A stretch of 16,505 bases of DNA from an uncultured Blautia sp. GTDB taxonomy: Bacteria; Bacillota; Clostridia; Lachnospirales; Lachnospiraceae. Under the pieces are notes generated by a model that worked only from the letters and a program-made list of their open reading frames with translations, was not told where the DNA came from and ran no database searches. Where the stretch lies: contig CALIZJ010000110.1 of assembly GCA_938028845.1 (NCBI GenBank), positions 1 to 16,505 on the forward strand, given 5' to 3'. Numbering within the stretch: position 1 is the first letter of the stretch; every line of letters starts with the position of its first letter. The translations under genes were made by a program, and so were the position numbers. Of the stretch, positions 1-6,069 are shown one piece after another.

Positions 1-267
1 GTAAAAAAAGGATTTCTACTCATATATTCTTTGAAAGAAAAATTACAATGTAAGTCAGTTATAGGAATGTTCTTGTTGTTGCTTCCGATGATCTGTTATT
101 GGATAGCGTATAGAATTGAATTATTTAGTATTATCCTTTGGATATGGATTCCGATTCAAAGTATTATGATATATACAGCAAAGAACCGACTGCAAAGGCT
201 GCTATATATGCTTCCGTGTTATATTTTGTCATTGTTATCTATGAGAGTATGGCGGATATTCTTTTAA
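1..267 (+). CDS. C-terminal part of an unidentified membrane protein
   Basis: The frame is open from base 1 to a stop at 265-267, so the start lies outside the window. The visible 88 residues contain two or three hydrophobic segments (about residues 22-38, 41-56 and 68-80), which suggests a membrane protein. I do not recognise a family. A second frame opens at 138 and runs to 398; its residues after about base 190 are also hydrophobic. The true protein may therefore switch frame near base 180, or that frame may be chance. I see no ribosome binding site that settles this. Confidence in an exact end is low. Confidence 0.35.
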   Translation, partial: VKKGFLLIYSLKEKLQCKSVIGMFLLLLPMICYWIAYRIELFSIILWIWIPIQSIMIYTAKNRLQRLLYMLPCYILSLLSMRVWRIFF

Positions 268-401
268 CAGTAGGATACTATTCTTTCGGCAACGGCATTT
301 TTCATTTGCGCTTCTTTTTTTGGCTGACTGGCGTCCAGGCGGAGCAGGCTAAAAAAAGAAAAAACGGCGTGAAGTCTGTAAAATTCAAGGCAAATTGAAA
401 C

Positions 402-454
402 TTCACAATTTTCACATTAACCTTCACACTTCATACCGTCACACTTTTTTCACA
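402..454. repeat. Spaced TTCACA repeats upstream of the heat-shock promoter
   Basis: TTCACA occurs at 402-407, 411-416, 423-428 and 449-454, with a near copy (GTCACA) at 438-443. Read on the other strand these are TGTGAA units. Start-to-start spacings are 9, 12, 15 and 11 bases. They end just before the CIRCE operator. The role is unknown; a binding array for a second regulator or chance in an AT-rich spacer are both possible. Confidence 0.4.
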
Positions 455-460
455 AATAAA

Positions 461-487
461 TTAGCACTCACCTCTTGACAGTGCTAA
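461..487 (+). promoter_or_regulatory. CIRCE operator (HrcA binding site)
   Basis: The arms are TTAGCACTC (461-469) and CAGTGCTAA (479-487), separated by nine bases. The consensus is TTAGCACTC-N9-GAGTGCTAA, so only the first base of the right arm differs. HrcA binds this inverted repeat and represses class I heat-shock genes. Here the right arm overlaps the -35 box of the promoter at 475-503, which fits repression by occlusion. hrcA itself is not in the window. Confidence 0.93.
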
Positions 488-503
488 CAATTAGTGTTAT
501 AGT
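475..503 (+). promoter_or_regulatory. SigmaA promoter of the tandem hsp20 genes
   Basis: The -35 box is a perfect TTGACA (475-480). A 17-base spacer leads to TATAGT (498-503), which is preceded by TGT and so is also an extended -10. Transcription would start near 510, leaving a leader of about 110 bases before the first hsp20. The CIRCE operator overlaps the -35 box, so this strong promoter is probably held off by HrcA until heat or protein stress. Confidence 0.9.
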
Positions 504-620
504 ACAACTAGAACAAAGGAAAGGAAATAAAAATCCCAACCGGTTCCATTACAAACAAGGCTGCGGAATTAATTCCCCGGCAATAACATAGATTCAAGTC
601 AATGAAAGGAGATATGACTT

Positions 621-1046
621 ATGATGATGCCTAGTATTTTTGGAGAAAGTTTATTTGATGATTTCTTTGATTTTCCGTTTGCCGCGTATTCTTATCCTGT
701 TAGTGATCTGATGAAGACGGATGTAAAGGAAACAGACGGCGGCTACGAGATTGATATGAACCTTCCAGGAGTGAAGAAAGAAGATGTAAAGGCAGAACTG
801 AAGGATGGCTATCTTACCGTCCAGGTATCATCTAATACTAATAACGATGAGAAAGATGATAAGGGAAGATACATCCGCAGAGAAAGATTCAGCGGTTCCT
901 GCAGCAGAAGGTTCTACGTAGGCCAGCGGGTAAAGCAGGAAGACATTAAGGCAAAATTCGAAAATGGTATTTTGACCATGGTGGTTCCGAAAAAGGAAAA
1001 AGAGCCTGCAGTTGAAGAAAATAAGTACATTGCCATTGAAGGATAA
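621..1046 (+). CDS. Hsp20/alpha-crystallin small heat-shock protein (first copy)
   Basis: A 141-residue cytoplasmic holdase that binds unfolding proteins without ATP and hands them to DnaK/ClpB-type machines. The N-terminal arm (1-30) is short and rich in Phe and Asp. The alpha-crystallin domain spans about 31-125 and ends in the family signature around residues 111-124 (AKFENGILTMVVPK). A C-terminal IAI at 137-139 is the motif that docks into a neighbouring subunit. AAAGGAG (605-611) precedes three possible in-phase ATGs at 621, 624 and 627; I chose the first. It is the first gene behind the CIRCE-controlled promoter and lies 37 bases from a second hsp20 with no terminator between, so both are probably on one transcript. 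Confidence 0.95.
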   Translation: MMMPSIFGESLFDDFFDFPFAAYSYPVSDLMKTDVKETDGGYEIDMNLPGVKKEDVKAELKDGYLTVQVSSNTNNDEKDDKGRYIRRERFSGSCSRRFYVGQRVKQEDIKAKFENGILTMVVPKKEKEPAVEENKYIAIEG

Positions 1047-1083
1047 AGGGATTCATAAGTGAGAGATAAAGGAGGAGTGACTT

Positions 1084-1533
1084 ATGATGACACCTAGCAT
1101 TTGGACAGATGATTTCTTTGATGATTTTATGAGAGATTTCCCGTTTTATGATGACCGGGATATGCGTAAGCTGGAAAAGAAGCTTTACGGCAGACGTGGC
1201 AAAAATATAATGAAGACTGATATTAAAGAGACAGACGGAGAATACACCCTGATCATGGATCTGCCAGGATTTACGAAAGACGAAGTGAAGGTTTCCCTGA
1301 AAGATGGTTATCTGACCATCAGTGCAGAAAAGGGAGCCGACCAGGAGGATAAAGAAAAGAAATCCGGAAAATATATCCGGAAAGAGCGCTACGCAGGTGC
1401 CTGCCAGAGATCCTTCTATATAGGAAATCAGTTGAGGCAGGAAGACATCAGTGCAAAGTTCAAACATGGTATCCTGACCCTTACGATTCCGAAAAAAGAA
1501 GCAGTAGAAAATAAGACTATTGCAATTGAATAA
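1084..1533 (+). CDS. Hsp20/alpha-crystallin small heat-shock protein (second copy)
   Basis: A 149-residue paralogue of the preceding gene. It keeps the opening MMxPSI, the block MKTDIKETDG (43-52), the alpha-crystallin signature near residues 124-137 (AKFKHGILTLTIPK) and the C-terminal IAI (146-148). The N-terminal arm is about ten residues longer and more charged (DDRDMRKLEKKLYGRRGK, 23-40), so the two proteins may differ in client range or assemble into mixed oligomers; that is inference. AAAGGAGG at 1068-1075 gives ideal spacing to the ATG. A strong hairpin terminator follows the stop codon. The arrangement points to a tandem duplication within one HrcA-controlled operon. Confidence 0.95.
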   Translation: MMTPSIWTDDFFDDFMRDFPFYDDRDMRKLEKKLYGRRGKNIMKTDIKETDGEYTLIMDLPGFTKDEVKVSLKDGYLTISAEKGADQEDKEKKSGKYIRKERYAGACQRSFYIGNQLRQEDISAKFKHGILTLTIPKKEAVENKTIAIE

Positions 1534-1539
1534 AAAATT

Positions 1540-1573
1540 AAAAAAGCAGTGTTGATTTCAGCACTGCTTTTTC
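1540..1573. terminator. Bidirectional rho-independent terminator
   Basis: The arms GCAGTGT (1546-1552) and GCACTGC (1561-1567) pair around an eight-base loop, with A-rich sequence on the left and T-rich sequence on the right extending the stem. It sits between the converging hsp20 operon and the minus-strand DUF3021 gene, whose stop codon (1558-1560) lies in the loop. It can serve both directions. Confidence 0.88.
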
Positions 1574-1987
1574 TTTTTTAGTTGTTCTAACAAACGATTT
1601 TGCTTTTTTACTTCCAAGCGCAAAAAGATATAATAAATCACAGCCCCGATAAAATACGGAACAGAAAAAGATAAAGTAAGATCCCGATATCCGTCAGGAT
1701 GGATATCCACAAAAAAGGAGGCTGCTTTTAAAGAGACAAGAATAAGGAACACAGCCAGGAAATACTGCAGGAGGAGCATCACTGCCGGAGAAAAACGGTC
1801 AAACCTGTAATGCTGGGAAAGGATACCTACTCCTAAGATACTTAGGATCAAAAATAAAAAAATATTAAGCTGGGTAGGATTTATACTGCCGTTTATAAAA
1901 ATTTCAAATATAGTATATCCGATGGAAATCAGAGTGTAGGAGATACAAATGATGGAGATGATATTTTTTTTTATTGATGATCTTCAC
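1558..1987 (-). CDS. DUF3021 family membrane protein, apparent frameshift at a nine-A tract
   Basis: DUF3021 proteins are four-helix membrane proteins usually encoded just after a stand-alone LytTR regulator, as here; their function is not well known. The best start is GTG at 1987-1985, eight bases after AAAGGAGG (2003-1996) and overlapping the LytTR gene by 17 bases. From that start the frame is wrong after nine A (minus strand 1972-1964). With eight A it reads MKIINKKNIISIICISYTLI and joins the downstream frame, giving about 142 residues and four helices (about 8-27, 40-57, 70-87 and 112-128). The continuous frame alone begins only at a TTG (1851) with no ribosome binding site and lacks helix 1. 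It may be a decayed gene, a slippage-controlled gene or a sequencing error; the family call is fairly secure. Confidence 0.7.
1964..1972 (-). repeat. Nine-A homopolymer in the DUF3021 start region
   Basis: On the coding (minus) strand nine consecutive A lie five codons after the GTG start of the DUF3021 gene and begin inside the TAA stop codon of the LytTR gene. Eight A would keep the downstream gene in frame; nine do not. A runs of this length are known sites of polymerase slippage. Confidence 0.85.
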
Positions 1988-2444
1988 TGGAACGTCCTCC
2001 TTTGGTCATAGTATTGAGAAAAAGATTGAATTTTCTTTTGTAGCTTCTATTGATCTGGATCCGTTCTCCATTATCCAGCACGGCTATGACGCGCATATTT
2101 AATTCTGGTTTTATAGTGTGGATTCTAAATACATTAAGGACAGTGGATTTATTTACCCGCACAAATCCTGATTCAAAATAAGCGTCTTCTAAATCCTGAA
2201 GGCGTGTGTCCATCTGCAGGACTTTTTTTTCCAGGCAGGCAAAAGTCTTTTTATCCACGGATTCAAAATAAAATACTTCGTCAAGGGAAAAAATCATTTC
2301 TGAATTTTCTGCCTTTCCCAGCAGGCGCTGGCTATGCTTTTTTAAAAAGCTTAATATATCGTGTACTTCTTTATTTTTTTTGCGGTAATAAAAATCAATT
2401 CTGTTTTCAGCAAGATCTGGCTGCTGATATTCGTTTACTTTCAA
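1971..2444 (-). CDS. Stand-alone LytTR-type DNA-binding regulator
   Basis: A 157-residue protein with no receiver domain. Residues 1-55 form a charged N-terminal region and residues about 58-150 match the LytTR fold, with the typical order of a DEVFYFESVDKKTF block, an FVRVNKSTVLN block and a final GERIQINRSYKRKF block. LytTR domains bind direct repeats in promoters. I place the start at TTG 2444-2442 because AAAGAGGTG (2459-2451) lies six bases upstream; the longer open frame runs back through the upstream gene. An extended -10 promoter lies just before it. It sits between a membrane protein and a DUF3021 protein, the usual LytTR-DUF3021 arrangement, so it may act with or be restrained by that membrane partner (inference). 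Confidence 0.85.
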   Translation of the reverse strand: MKVNEYQQPDLAENRIDFYYRKKNKEVHDILSFLKKHSQRLLGKAENSEMIFSLDEVFYFESVDKKTFACLEKKVLQMDTRLQDLEDAYFESGFVRVNKSTVLNVFRIHTIKPELNMRVIAVLDNGERIQINRSYKRKFNLFLNTMTKGGRSSEDHQ

Positions 2445-2468
2445 CGGCGACACCTCTTTCTTCCAGAT

Positions 2469-2477
2469 ATTATAGCA
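2469..2477 (-). promoter_or_regulatory. Extended -10 promoter for the LytTR gene
   Basis: On the minus strand TGCTATAAT (2477-2469) is a perfect extended -10. No good -35 box is seen 17 bases upstream. It overlaps the stop codon of the upstream membrane protein gene and would start a leader of only about 20 bases before the TTG start, allowing the regulator and DUF3021 gene to be expressed separately from the first gene. Confidence 0.55.
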
Positions 2478-3159
2478 TGAACATAAAAAGGATGGCCAGG
2501 TAAGAAAAAAGGTAATTCTTTTTCGCTGCGGAAAAAGCGCAGCCATAAAGTAAAGCCTGAAAAAAGGTATAAGCTCCTGTAAAAAGACCCTGGGTAAAAA
2601 CGTGGACCAGTCCCCAGGTAAGGGCGAGAAGGATACCGCCATAAGGGATAACGGTTTGCTTTTTTAATAAAAGCTCTGCACCATGCTGGCCGTGTGCAAG
2701 GATTAAAAAGAGAAGAAAAGCTTCGGCAGCATAATAGACATATTGGATGAGAAAATCAATATGTCCCATAGAGGTAAATTCTGCAGCTGGTTTAAAGCCT
2801 CCCCACATAACCGTAGTGATACCTACAGAAATAGAAGCAAAAAACAAAAGCAAGAAAATTTCTAGGGCAGATAAAGGCTTTCTTTGGATGGGGGGGGGCA
2901 GCTTTTGGGCCAGTAAATACCCAATGCCGCCCCAAAGACTGCAGGTGATGACCCAGTGCAGGATATTTTGGCCGGTGTTCCAGGATTCTGATGGAATGGC
3001 GTAAATCTTTGTTTCCAGAAGGATAAGGAGAAGTTCTATTCCCAACCCGCCGAAAGCATACAGGGCATATCCAATATGATCCATATAAGAGCTTTTTTCT
3101 TCCCTCGCATAAAGGGAAACTGATTTTTGAATTTTTGTGAGTGGTGTTTTTTGATCCAT
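2470..3159 (-). CDS. Polytopic membrane protein, CPBP-like
   Basis: A 229-residue membrane protein with about six hydrophobic segments (roughly 28-54, 63-87, 97-118, 134-156, 168-188 and 198-225). The C-terminal part, with WGLVH followed by a Gly/Phe-rich helix, recalls CPBP (CAAX protease-like) proteins, but the EExxxR motif is absent, so protease activity is not supported. I chose ATG 3159-3157 because AAGGAGG (3174-3168) lies eight bases upstream; the longer frame starting near 3285 would run through the promoter. It is first in an operon with the LytTR and DUF3021 genes. Codons 88-90 form a nine-C tract that could slip and shift the frame. A transport, sensing or immunity role cannot be chosen from sequence. 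Confidence 0.7.
   Translation of the reverse strand: MDQKTPLTKIQKSVSLYAREEKSSYMDHIGYALYAFGGLGIELLLILLETKIYAIPSESWNTGQNILHWVITCSLWGGIGYLLAQKLPPPIQRKPLSALEIFLLLFFASISVGITTVMWGGFKPAAEFTSMGHIDFLIQYVYYAAEAFLLFLILAHGQHGAELLLKKQTVIPYGGILLALTWGLVHVFTQGLFTGAYTFFQALLYGCAFSAAKKNYLFSYLAILFMFML
2890..2898 (-). repeat. Nine-C homopolymer inside the membrane protein gene
   Basis: The plus strand shows nine G at 2890-2898, so the minus-strand gene reads nine C, coding Pro88-Pro90. Homopolymer C or G tracts of this length inside a reading frame are a classic source of phase variation in other bacteria. Gain or loss of one base would truncate the protein after its second helix. Confidence 0.85.
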
Positions 3160-3175
3160 GACGGCAGCCTCCTTT

Positions 3176-3209
3176 TCCGAAGAACGGTATTCATATAACG
3201 TACTTCGGA
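3176..3209 (-). promoter_or_regulatory. Inverted repeat in the leader of the LytTR operon
   Basis: TCCGAAGAACG (3176-3186) and CGTACTTCGGA (3199-3209) are 11-base arms with one mismatch and a 12-base spacer. The dyad lies in the transcribed leader, two bases before the ribosome binding site of the membrane protein gene. On the minus strand it also contains TACGTT (3202-3197) and ACCGTT (3188-3183), which resemble half sites of LytTR direct repeats. It could be an operator for the neighbouring LytTR protein or an RNA hairpin near the ribosome site. Confidence 0.5.
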
Positions 3210-3234
3210 TTTTTATTTTGTGAATTTTATCTGC

Positions 3235-3263
3235 ATTATAGAAAAAAGCCGGGCAGCCTGCAA
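3235..3263 (-). promoter_or_regulatory. SigmaA promoter of the membrane protein-LytTR-DUF3021 operon
   Basis: On the minus strand TTGCAG (3263-3258) is followed by 17 bases and a perfect TATAAT (3240-3235). Transcription would start near 3228, about 70 bases before the ATG at 3159. This supports the shorter start chosen for the first gene. Confidence 0.75.
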
Positions 3264-3371
3264 TAGGCGGCGGCCTGACCTGCATTTTTACGCTGCTAAG
3301 CTGTAGGCTTTATACGCTTTTTGGAAACGGTGATGGGAAATTACCTTTGTGTGGAAAGAATGGAAAAAGGG

Positions 3372-3400
3372 TTGCCATATGGGAGACAAAAAGGTATTAT
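3372..3400 (+). promoter_or_regulatory. SigmaA promoter of the esterase gene
   Basis: TTGCCA (3372-3377), a 17-base spacer and TATTAT (3395-3400). The start of transcription would be near 3407, 28 bases before the ATG at 3435. This rules out the longer in-frame start at 3321. Confidence 0.7.
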
Positions 3401-3434
3401 AAAAGCCATAAGTAAGAAAAGGGAGAAAAAGCAT

Positions 3435-4268
3435 ATGATTTGTAAGAAAATTGTTATTGAGGAAAAAACAGAGAATTATAATGAAGCCTTTCTGCAGACA
3501 TATTTTTGGGAGGAGTCAAAGGAGCTTTATCCAGGACAAAAGCGTCCGGTGGTGCTGATCTGTCCCGGCGGAGCCTATGCGATGACCTCAGACAGGGAGG
3601 CGGAGGCGATCGCTCTTCGGTTTATGAGTATGGGATATCATGCGGCAGTGCTCCGCTACAGTGTGTATCCTGCAGTTTATCCTGCTGCACTGCGTCAGCT
3701 TTCCAAGACGGTAAGCCTTCTAAGGGAAAAAAGTGAGGAATGGCTGATAGAAAAGGATAAGATCGTGGTTATGGGCTTTTCTGCCGGCGGGCATTTGGCA
3801 GCCTCTTTGGGAGCATTTTGGAATGAGGAAAAACTGCAGGCTTCTTTTGGACTGAAAACAGACCAGGTACGGCCCGATGGATTGATCCTGTGCTATCCGG
3901 TTATTACTTCGGGGGAATTTGGACATCAGGACAGTTTTCATAATCTGCTGGGAGAACGTTACGAAGAACTGCGGGAAAAAATGTCTATTGAAAAGCAGAT
4001 CACAGAAGCATTTCCGAAGACTTTTATTTGGCATACTTTCGCAGATACTACAGTTCTTCCAGAAAATTCCCTGCTTTTTGTATCTGCCATGCGCCGTCAG
4101 GGCGTTCCTGTAGAATATCATCTGTTTCCTGACGGGCTTCATGGGATCGGGCTGGGCAACGAACTGACTGCAAACCCCAATGGAAGGGGGATCGTGCCGG
4201 CATGTGAGCCCTGGAGCGATTTGGCTGGGAAATGGCTGGAAAGAGAGTTTCCGTGGTGGAATGTATAA
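3435..4268 (+). CDS. Alpha/beta-hydrolase esterase, acetyl-xylan-esterase-like
   Basis: A 277-residue alpha/beta-hydrolase without a signal peptide, so probably cytoplasmic. The oxyanion-hole block ICPGGAYAM lies at 42-50, the nucleophile elbow GFSAGG at 114-119 (Ser116), an acid in HTFADTTVLPENS (Asp204) and the histidine in DGLHGIGL (His236), giving a complete Ser-Asp-His triad. The pattern fits the BD-FAE/Axe group that removes acetyl or other acyl groups from plant oligosaccharides; the exact ester is not readable. ATG 3435 has GGGAG nine bases upstream and a promoter ending at 3400. It is monocistronic, closed by its own terminator, and lies just upstream of the sugar importer, so it may deacylate imported oligosaccharides, but it is not on the same transcript. 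Confidence 0.85.
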   Translation: MICKKIVIEEKTENYNEAFLQTYFWEESKELYPGQKRPVVLICPGGAYAMTSDREAEAIALRFMSMGYHAAVLRYSVYPAVYPAALRQLSKTVSLLREKSEEWLIEKDKIVVMGFSAGGHLAASLGAFWNEEKLQASFGLKTDQVRPDGLILCYPVITSGEFGHQDSFHNLLGERYEELREKMSIEKQITEAFPKTFIWHTFADTTVLPENSLLFVSAMRRQGVPVEYHLFPDGLHGIGLGNELTANPNGRGIVPACEPWSDLAGKWLEREFPWWNV

Positions 4269-4352
4269 AAAGTTTTTGCTTTGTGAGAATATATTTTTAG
4301 AAGACTTATGATTTGTGGCTGACAATAAAGTATTAATTATCGTCTTGGAAAG

Positions 4353-4422
4353 ACCGGGAAAAGGTAAGGTGCGGGATGGTAGTAGAATTGCTTTCCGCAT
4401 ATATCTTTTTCCGGTATTTTTT
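4353..4422 (+). terminator. Rho-independent terminator after the esterase
   Basis: Outer arms ACCGGGAAAAG (4353-4363) and CTTTTTCCGGT (4405-4415) pair over 11 bases with one G-T pair; inner arms GTGCGG (4369-4374) and CCGCAT (4395-4400) extend the stem. Six T follow at 4417-4422. The stem is long for a terminator but the T run supports the call. Confidence 0.75.
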
Positions 4423-4470
4423 GTTCTGTTCAAACTAAATTAAAAATTCCAATAAAAATAAATTAAATAT

Positions 4471-4510
4471 TTTATAAATATTTATAAATATATAAATGAT
4501 AATTTATAAA
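4471..4510. promoter_or_regulatory. Upstream AT-only palindromic operator cluster for the importer
   Basis: A perfect 18-base palindrome TTTATAAATATTTATAAA lies at 4471-4488, with a further TTTATAAA at 4503-4510. The first 16 bases recur exactly at 7816-7831, beside the promoter of the LacI-family gene. This shared site, at two promoters flanking one transport operon, is the best candidate operator for that regulator (inference). The stretch 4423-4588 is otherwise very AT-rich with no gene. Confidence 0.55.
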
Positions 4511-4588
4511 AAATAAACAAAAATCAAGTGATAGAATGGTATATTTCGACGAAAGTGTAAATGAAGCCGAAAAAAATCTATTTTTTAG

Positions 4589-4617
4589 TTGACTTAGATA
4601 GAATAACGTAGTATTAT
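4589..4617 (+). promoter_or_regulatory. SigmaA promoter of the sugar ABC importer operon
   Basis: TTGACT (4589-4594), 17 bases, TATTAT (4612-4617). Transcription would start near 4624, about 50 bases before the binding-protein gene. Palindromic AT-rich sites lie upstream (4471-4488) and downstream (4628-4659). Confidence 0.85.
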
Positions 4618-4627
4618 CAACGTAAAT

Positions 4628-4659
4628 AATTTATAAATTTTAATTAAAACATTTATAAA
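4628..4659. promoter_or_regulatory. Downstream AT-only operator candidates
   Basis: AATTTATAAATT (4628-4639) is a perfect 12-base palindrome containing TTTATAAA, and another TTTATAAA lies at 4652-4659. Both fall in the first 40 transcribed bases. Together with the cluster at 4471-4510 this gives five TTTATAAA octamers around the promoter, an arrangement that could allow looping. Confidence 0.5.
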
Positions 4660-4672
4660 AGGAGGAAAAGAA

Positions 4673-5944
4673 ATGAAAAAACGTGGTGTAGCAATCGCAT
4701 TGTCAGCAGCAATGGCTGTTACAGGTGCAGCAGGATTAGGCAGTGTGAATGTAATGGCAGCAGAAGATGGAGGTACAGAGATTACTGTATGGGCATGGGA
4801 CCAGGCATTTAATGGATATGCCATGGAAGAAGCAGATAAGCTGGATGACAGCGTTACTGTAAATTTCGTAGAAATGGCAAAAGAAGACTGCTTGCAGAGG
4901 ATCCACACTGTGCTGGCTTCCGGAGTGACAGAGGATCTTCCGGATATTGTGTGTATCAGCGATTTGAATGCCCAGGGATATTTGATGGCTTATCCAGATG
5001 CATTTATGCCAATGGATGATGTGATTAATTATGACGATTTTGCAGATTATAAAACTGCGGCTGTTTCTTATGACGGCGTAGGCTATGGCGTTCCTTTTGA
5101 TACAGGTGTGGCAGGTCTGTTTTACAGAACCGATTACATGGAAGAAATCGGTTACACTGCAGAAGATATGCAGAATCTTACCTGGGATGAGTACCTTTCT
5201 CTTGGAGAAAAGCTGAAAGAAAAAGGTCATATGCTCCAGACCTTTAATCCTAACGATATTGCAGAGTTTCAGATCATGCTTCAGTCTGCCGGTTCCTGGT
5301 TCACAGATGAGGAAGGAAATGCAAACTTTGTAGATAATGCAGCTCTGGAAGAATGTTATGATATCTTTAAGACTTTAAATGAGTCTGACTACTGCCAGGT
5401 AGTAAGTGACTGGACAGAATTTGCAGGCGCTATCAACGGCGGTGATGTTGCTTGCGTAATGCGCGGCTCCTGGATTTCATCCACTATCATCCAGGCAGAG
5501 GATCAGAGCGGAAAATGGGCGGTAGCTCCTATCCCGACCATGAGTGTAGAAGGCGCTACAAACAGATCAAACCAGGGCGGATCAAGCTGGTTCGTATTAA
5601 AGAACAGTGCAAATGCAGAAGCAGCAGCGCAGTTCCTTGCTAATACTTTTGCTGGAAGCACAGATTTATACAACACTCTGCTTGAAGGAGCAAACATCAT
5701 GGGAACCTATCTTCCGGCATCTGACGTAGAAGCTTATAATATTGAAGATGAATTCTACGGCGGACAGCAGGTTAATAAAGATCTGGCTACATGGATGTCA
5801 GAGATTCCGGCAGTTGATACCGGCGCCTTTTCTGCAGAAGCACAGTCTGCACTGCTGGCTGTGACACCGCAGATCCTTGAAGGAGAAGATCTGGCTTCTT
5901 GTCTGGAGGAAGCGGAAACACAGTTTACGCAGTTGACCCAGTAA
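4673..5944 (+). CDS. Sugar ABC transporter extracellular binding protein (family 1, CUT1)
   Basis: A 423-residue binding protein that captures an oligosaccharide and delivers it to the two permeases downstream. Residues 1-31 form a signal peptide with KKR, a hydrophobic Ala-rich core and a likely signal peptidase I site near VMA-AED. The mature start EITVWAWDQAFNGY is typical of family 1 solute-binding proteins. There is no cysteine in the signal region, so no lipobox, which is unusual for a Gram-positive binding protein. AAAAGGAGG precedes the ATG with good spacing. It is the first gene of the importer operon, followed by an internal terminator hairpin that should make it more abundant than the permeases. 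No ATPase gene is present, so a shared MsmK/MsmX-type ATPase is probably used (known for CUT1 systems). Confidence 0.93.
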   Translation: MKKRGVAIALSAAMAVTGAAGLGSVNVMAAEDGGTEITVWAWDQAFNGYAMEEADKLDDSVTVNFVEMAKEDCLQRIHTVLASGVTEDLPDIVCISDLNAQGYLMAYPDAFMPMDDVINYDDFADYKTAAVSYDGVGYGVPFDTGVAGLFYRTDYMEEIGYTAEDMQNLTWDEYLSLGEKLKEKGHMLQTFNPNDIAEFQIMLQSAGSWFTDEEGNANFVDNAALEECYDIFKTLNESDYCQVVSDWTEFAGAINGGDVACVMRGSWISSTIIQAEDQSGKWAVAPIPTMSVEGATNRSNQGGSSWFVLKNSANAEAAAQFLANTFAGSTDLYNTLLEGANIMGTYLPASDVEAYNIEDEFYGGQQVNKDLATWMSEIPAVDTGAFSAEAQSALLAVTPQILEGEDLASCLEEAETQFTQLTQ

Positions 5945-5990
5945 GCCCCAAAGAAGCTTGCAACCGAAGATTTGGACTTTAAAATAGCCG

Positions 5991-6018
5991 AAGGAGTGCC
6001 GCGGCGGCACTCCTTTTT
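5991..6018 (+). terminator. Partial terminator between binding protein and permeases
   Basis: GGAGTGCC (5993-6000) and GGCACTCC (6006-6013) pair perfectly around five bases, followed by five T (6014-6018). No promoter is seen before the permease gene at 6070, so readthrough is expected. Such hairpins are common after binding-protein genes and set a high ratio of binding protein to permease. Confidence 0.85.
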
Positions 6019-6069
6019 ATAGTAATACTGCTTTAAAACTGGTCTGGAAAAACCAAAGGAGAAGACAAT

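Noticed and set aside
138..398. Separate small gene at 138-398
   Set aside because: It overlaps the partial membrane protein in another frame, has no ribosome binding site and ends in a low-complexity Lys-rich tail; it is noted only as a possible frameshifted continuation.
504..620. RNA thermometer in the hsp20 leader, including the palindrome GGAATTAATTCC at 565-576
   Set aside because: I find no U-rich or CTCCTTT segment that would pair with the AAAGGAG ribosome site at 605-611, and CIRCE already explains heat control.
1971..2642. A longer LytTR protein starting near 2642
   Set aside because: The first 66 codons overlap the preceding membrane protein gene in another frame, whereas TTG 2444 has AAAGAGGTG six bases upstream and an extended -10 just before it.
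3321..3434. Longer esterase start at 3321 adding 38 residues
   Set aside because: A promoter at 3372-3400 lies inside the extension, the extra residues are basic and unlike the family, and ATG 3435 has a suitable ribosome site.
3720..4433. Long minus-strand open frame opposite the esterase
   Set aside because: It is the antisense shadow of a well-supported alpha/beta-hydrolase, runs through the terminator and has no recognisable domain or ribosome site.
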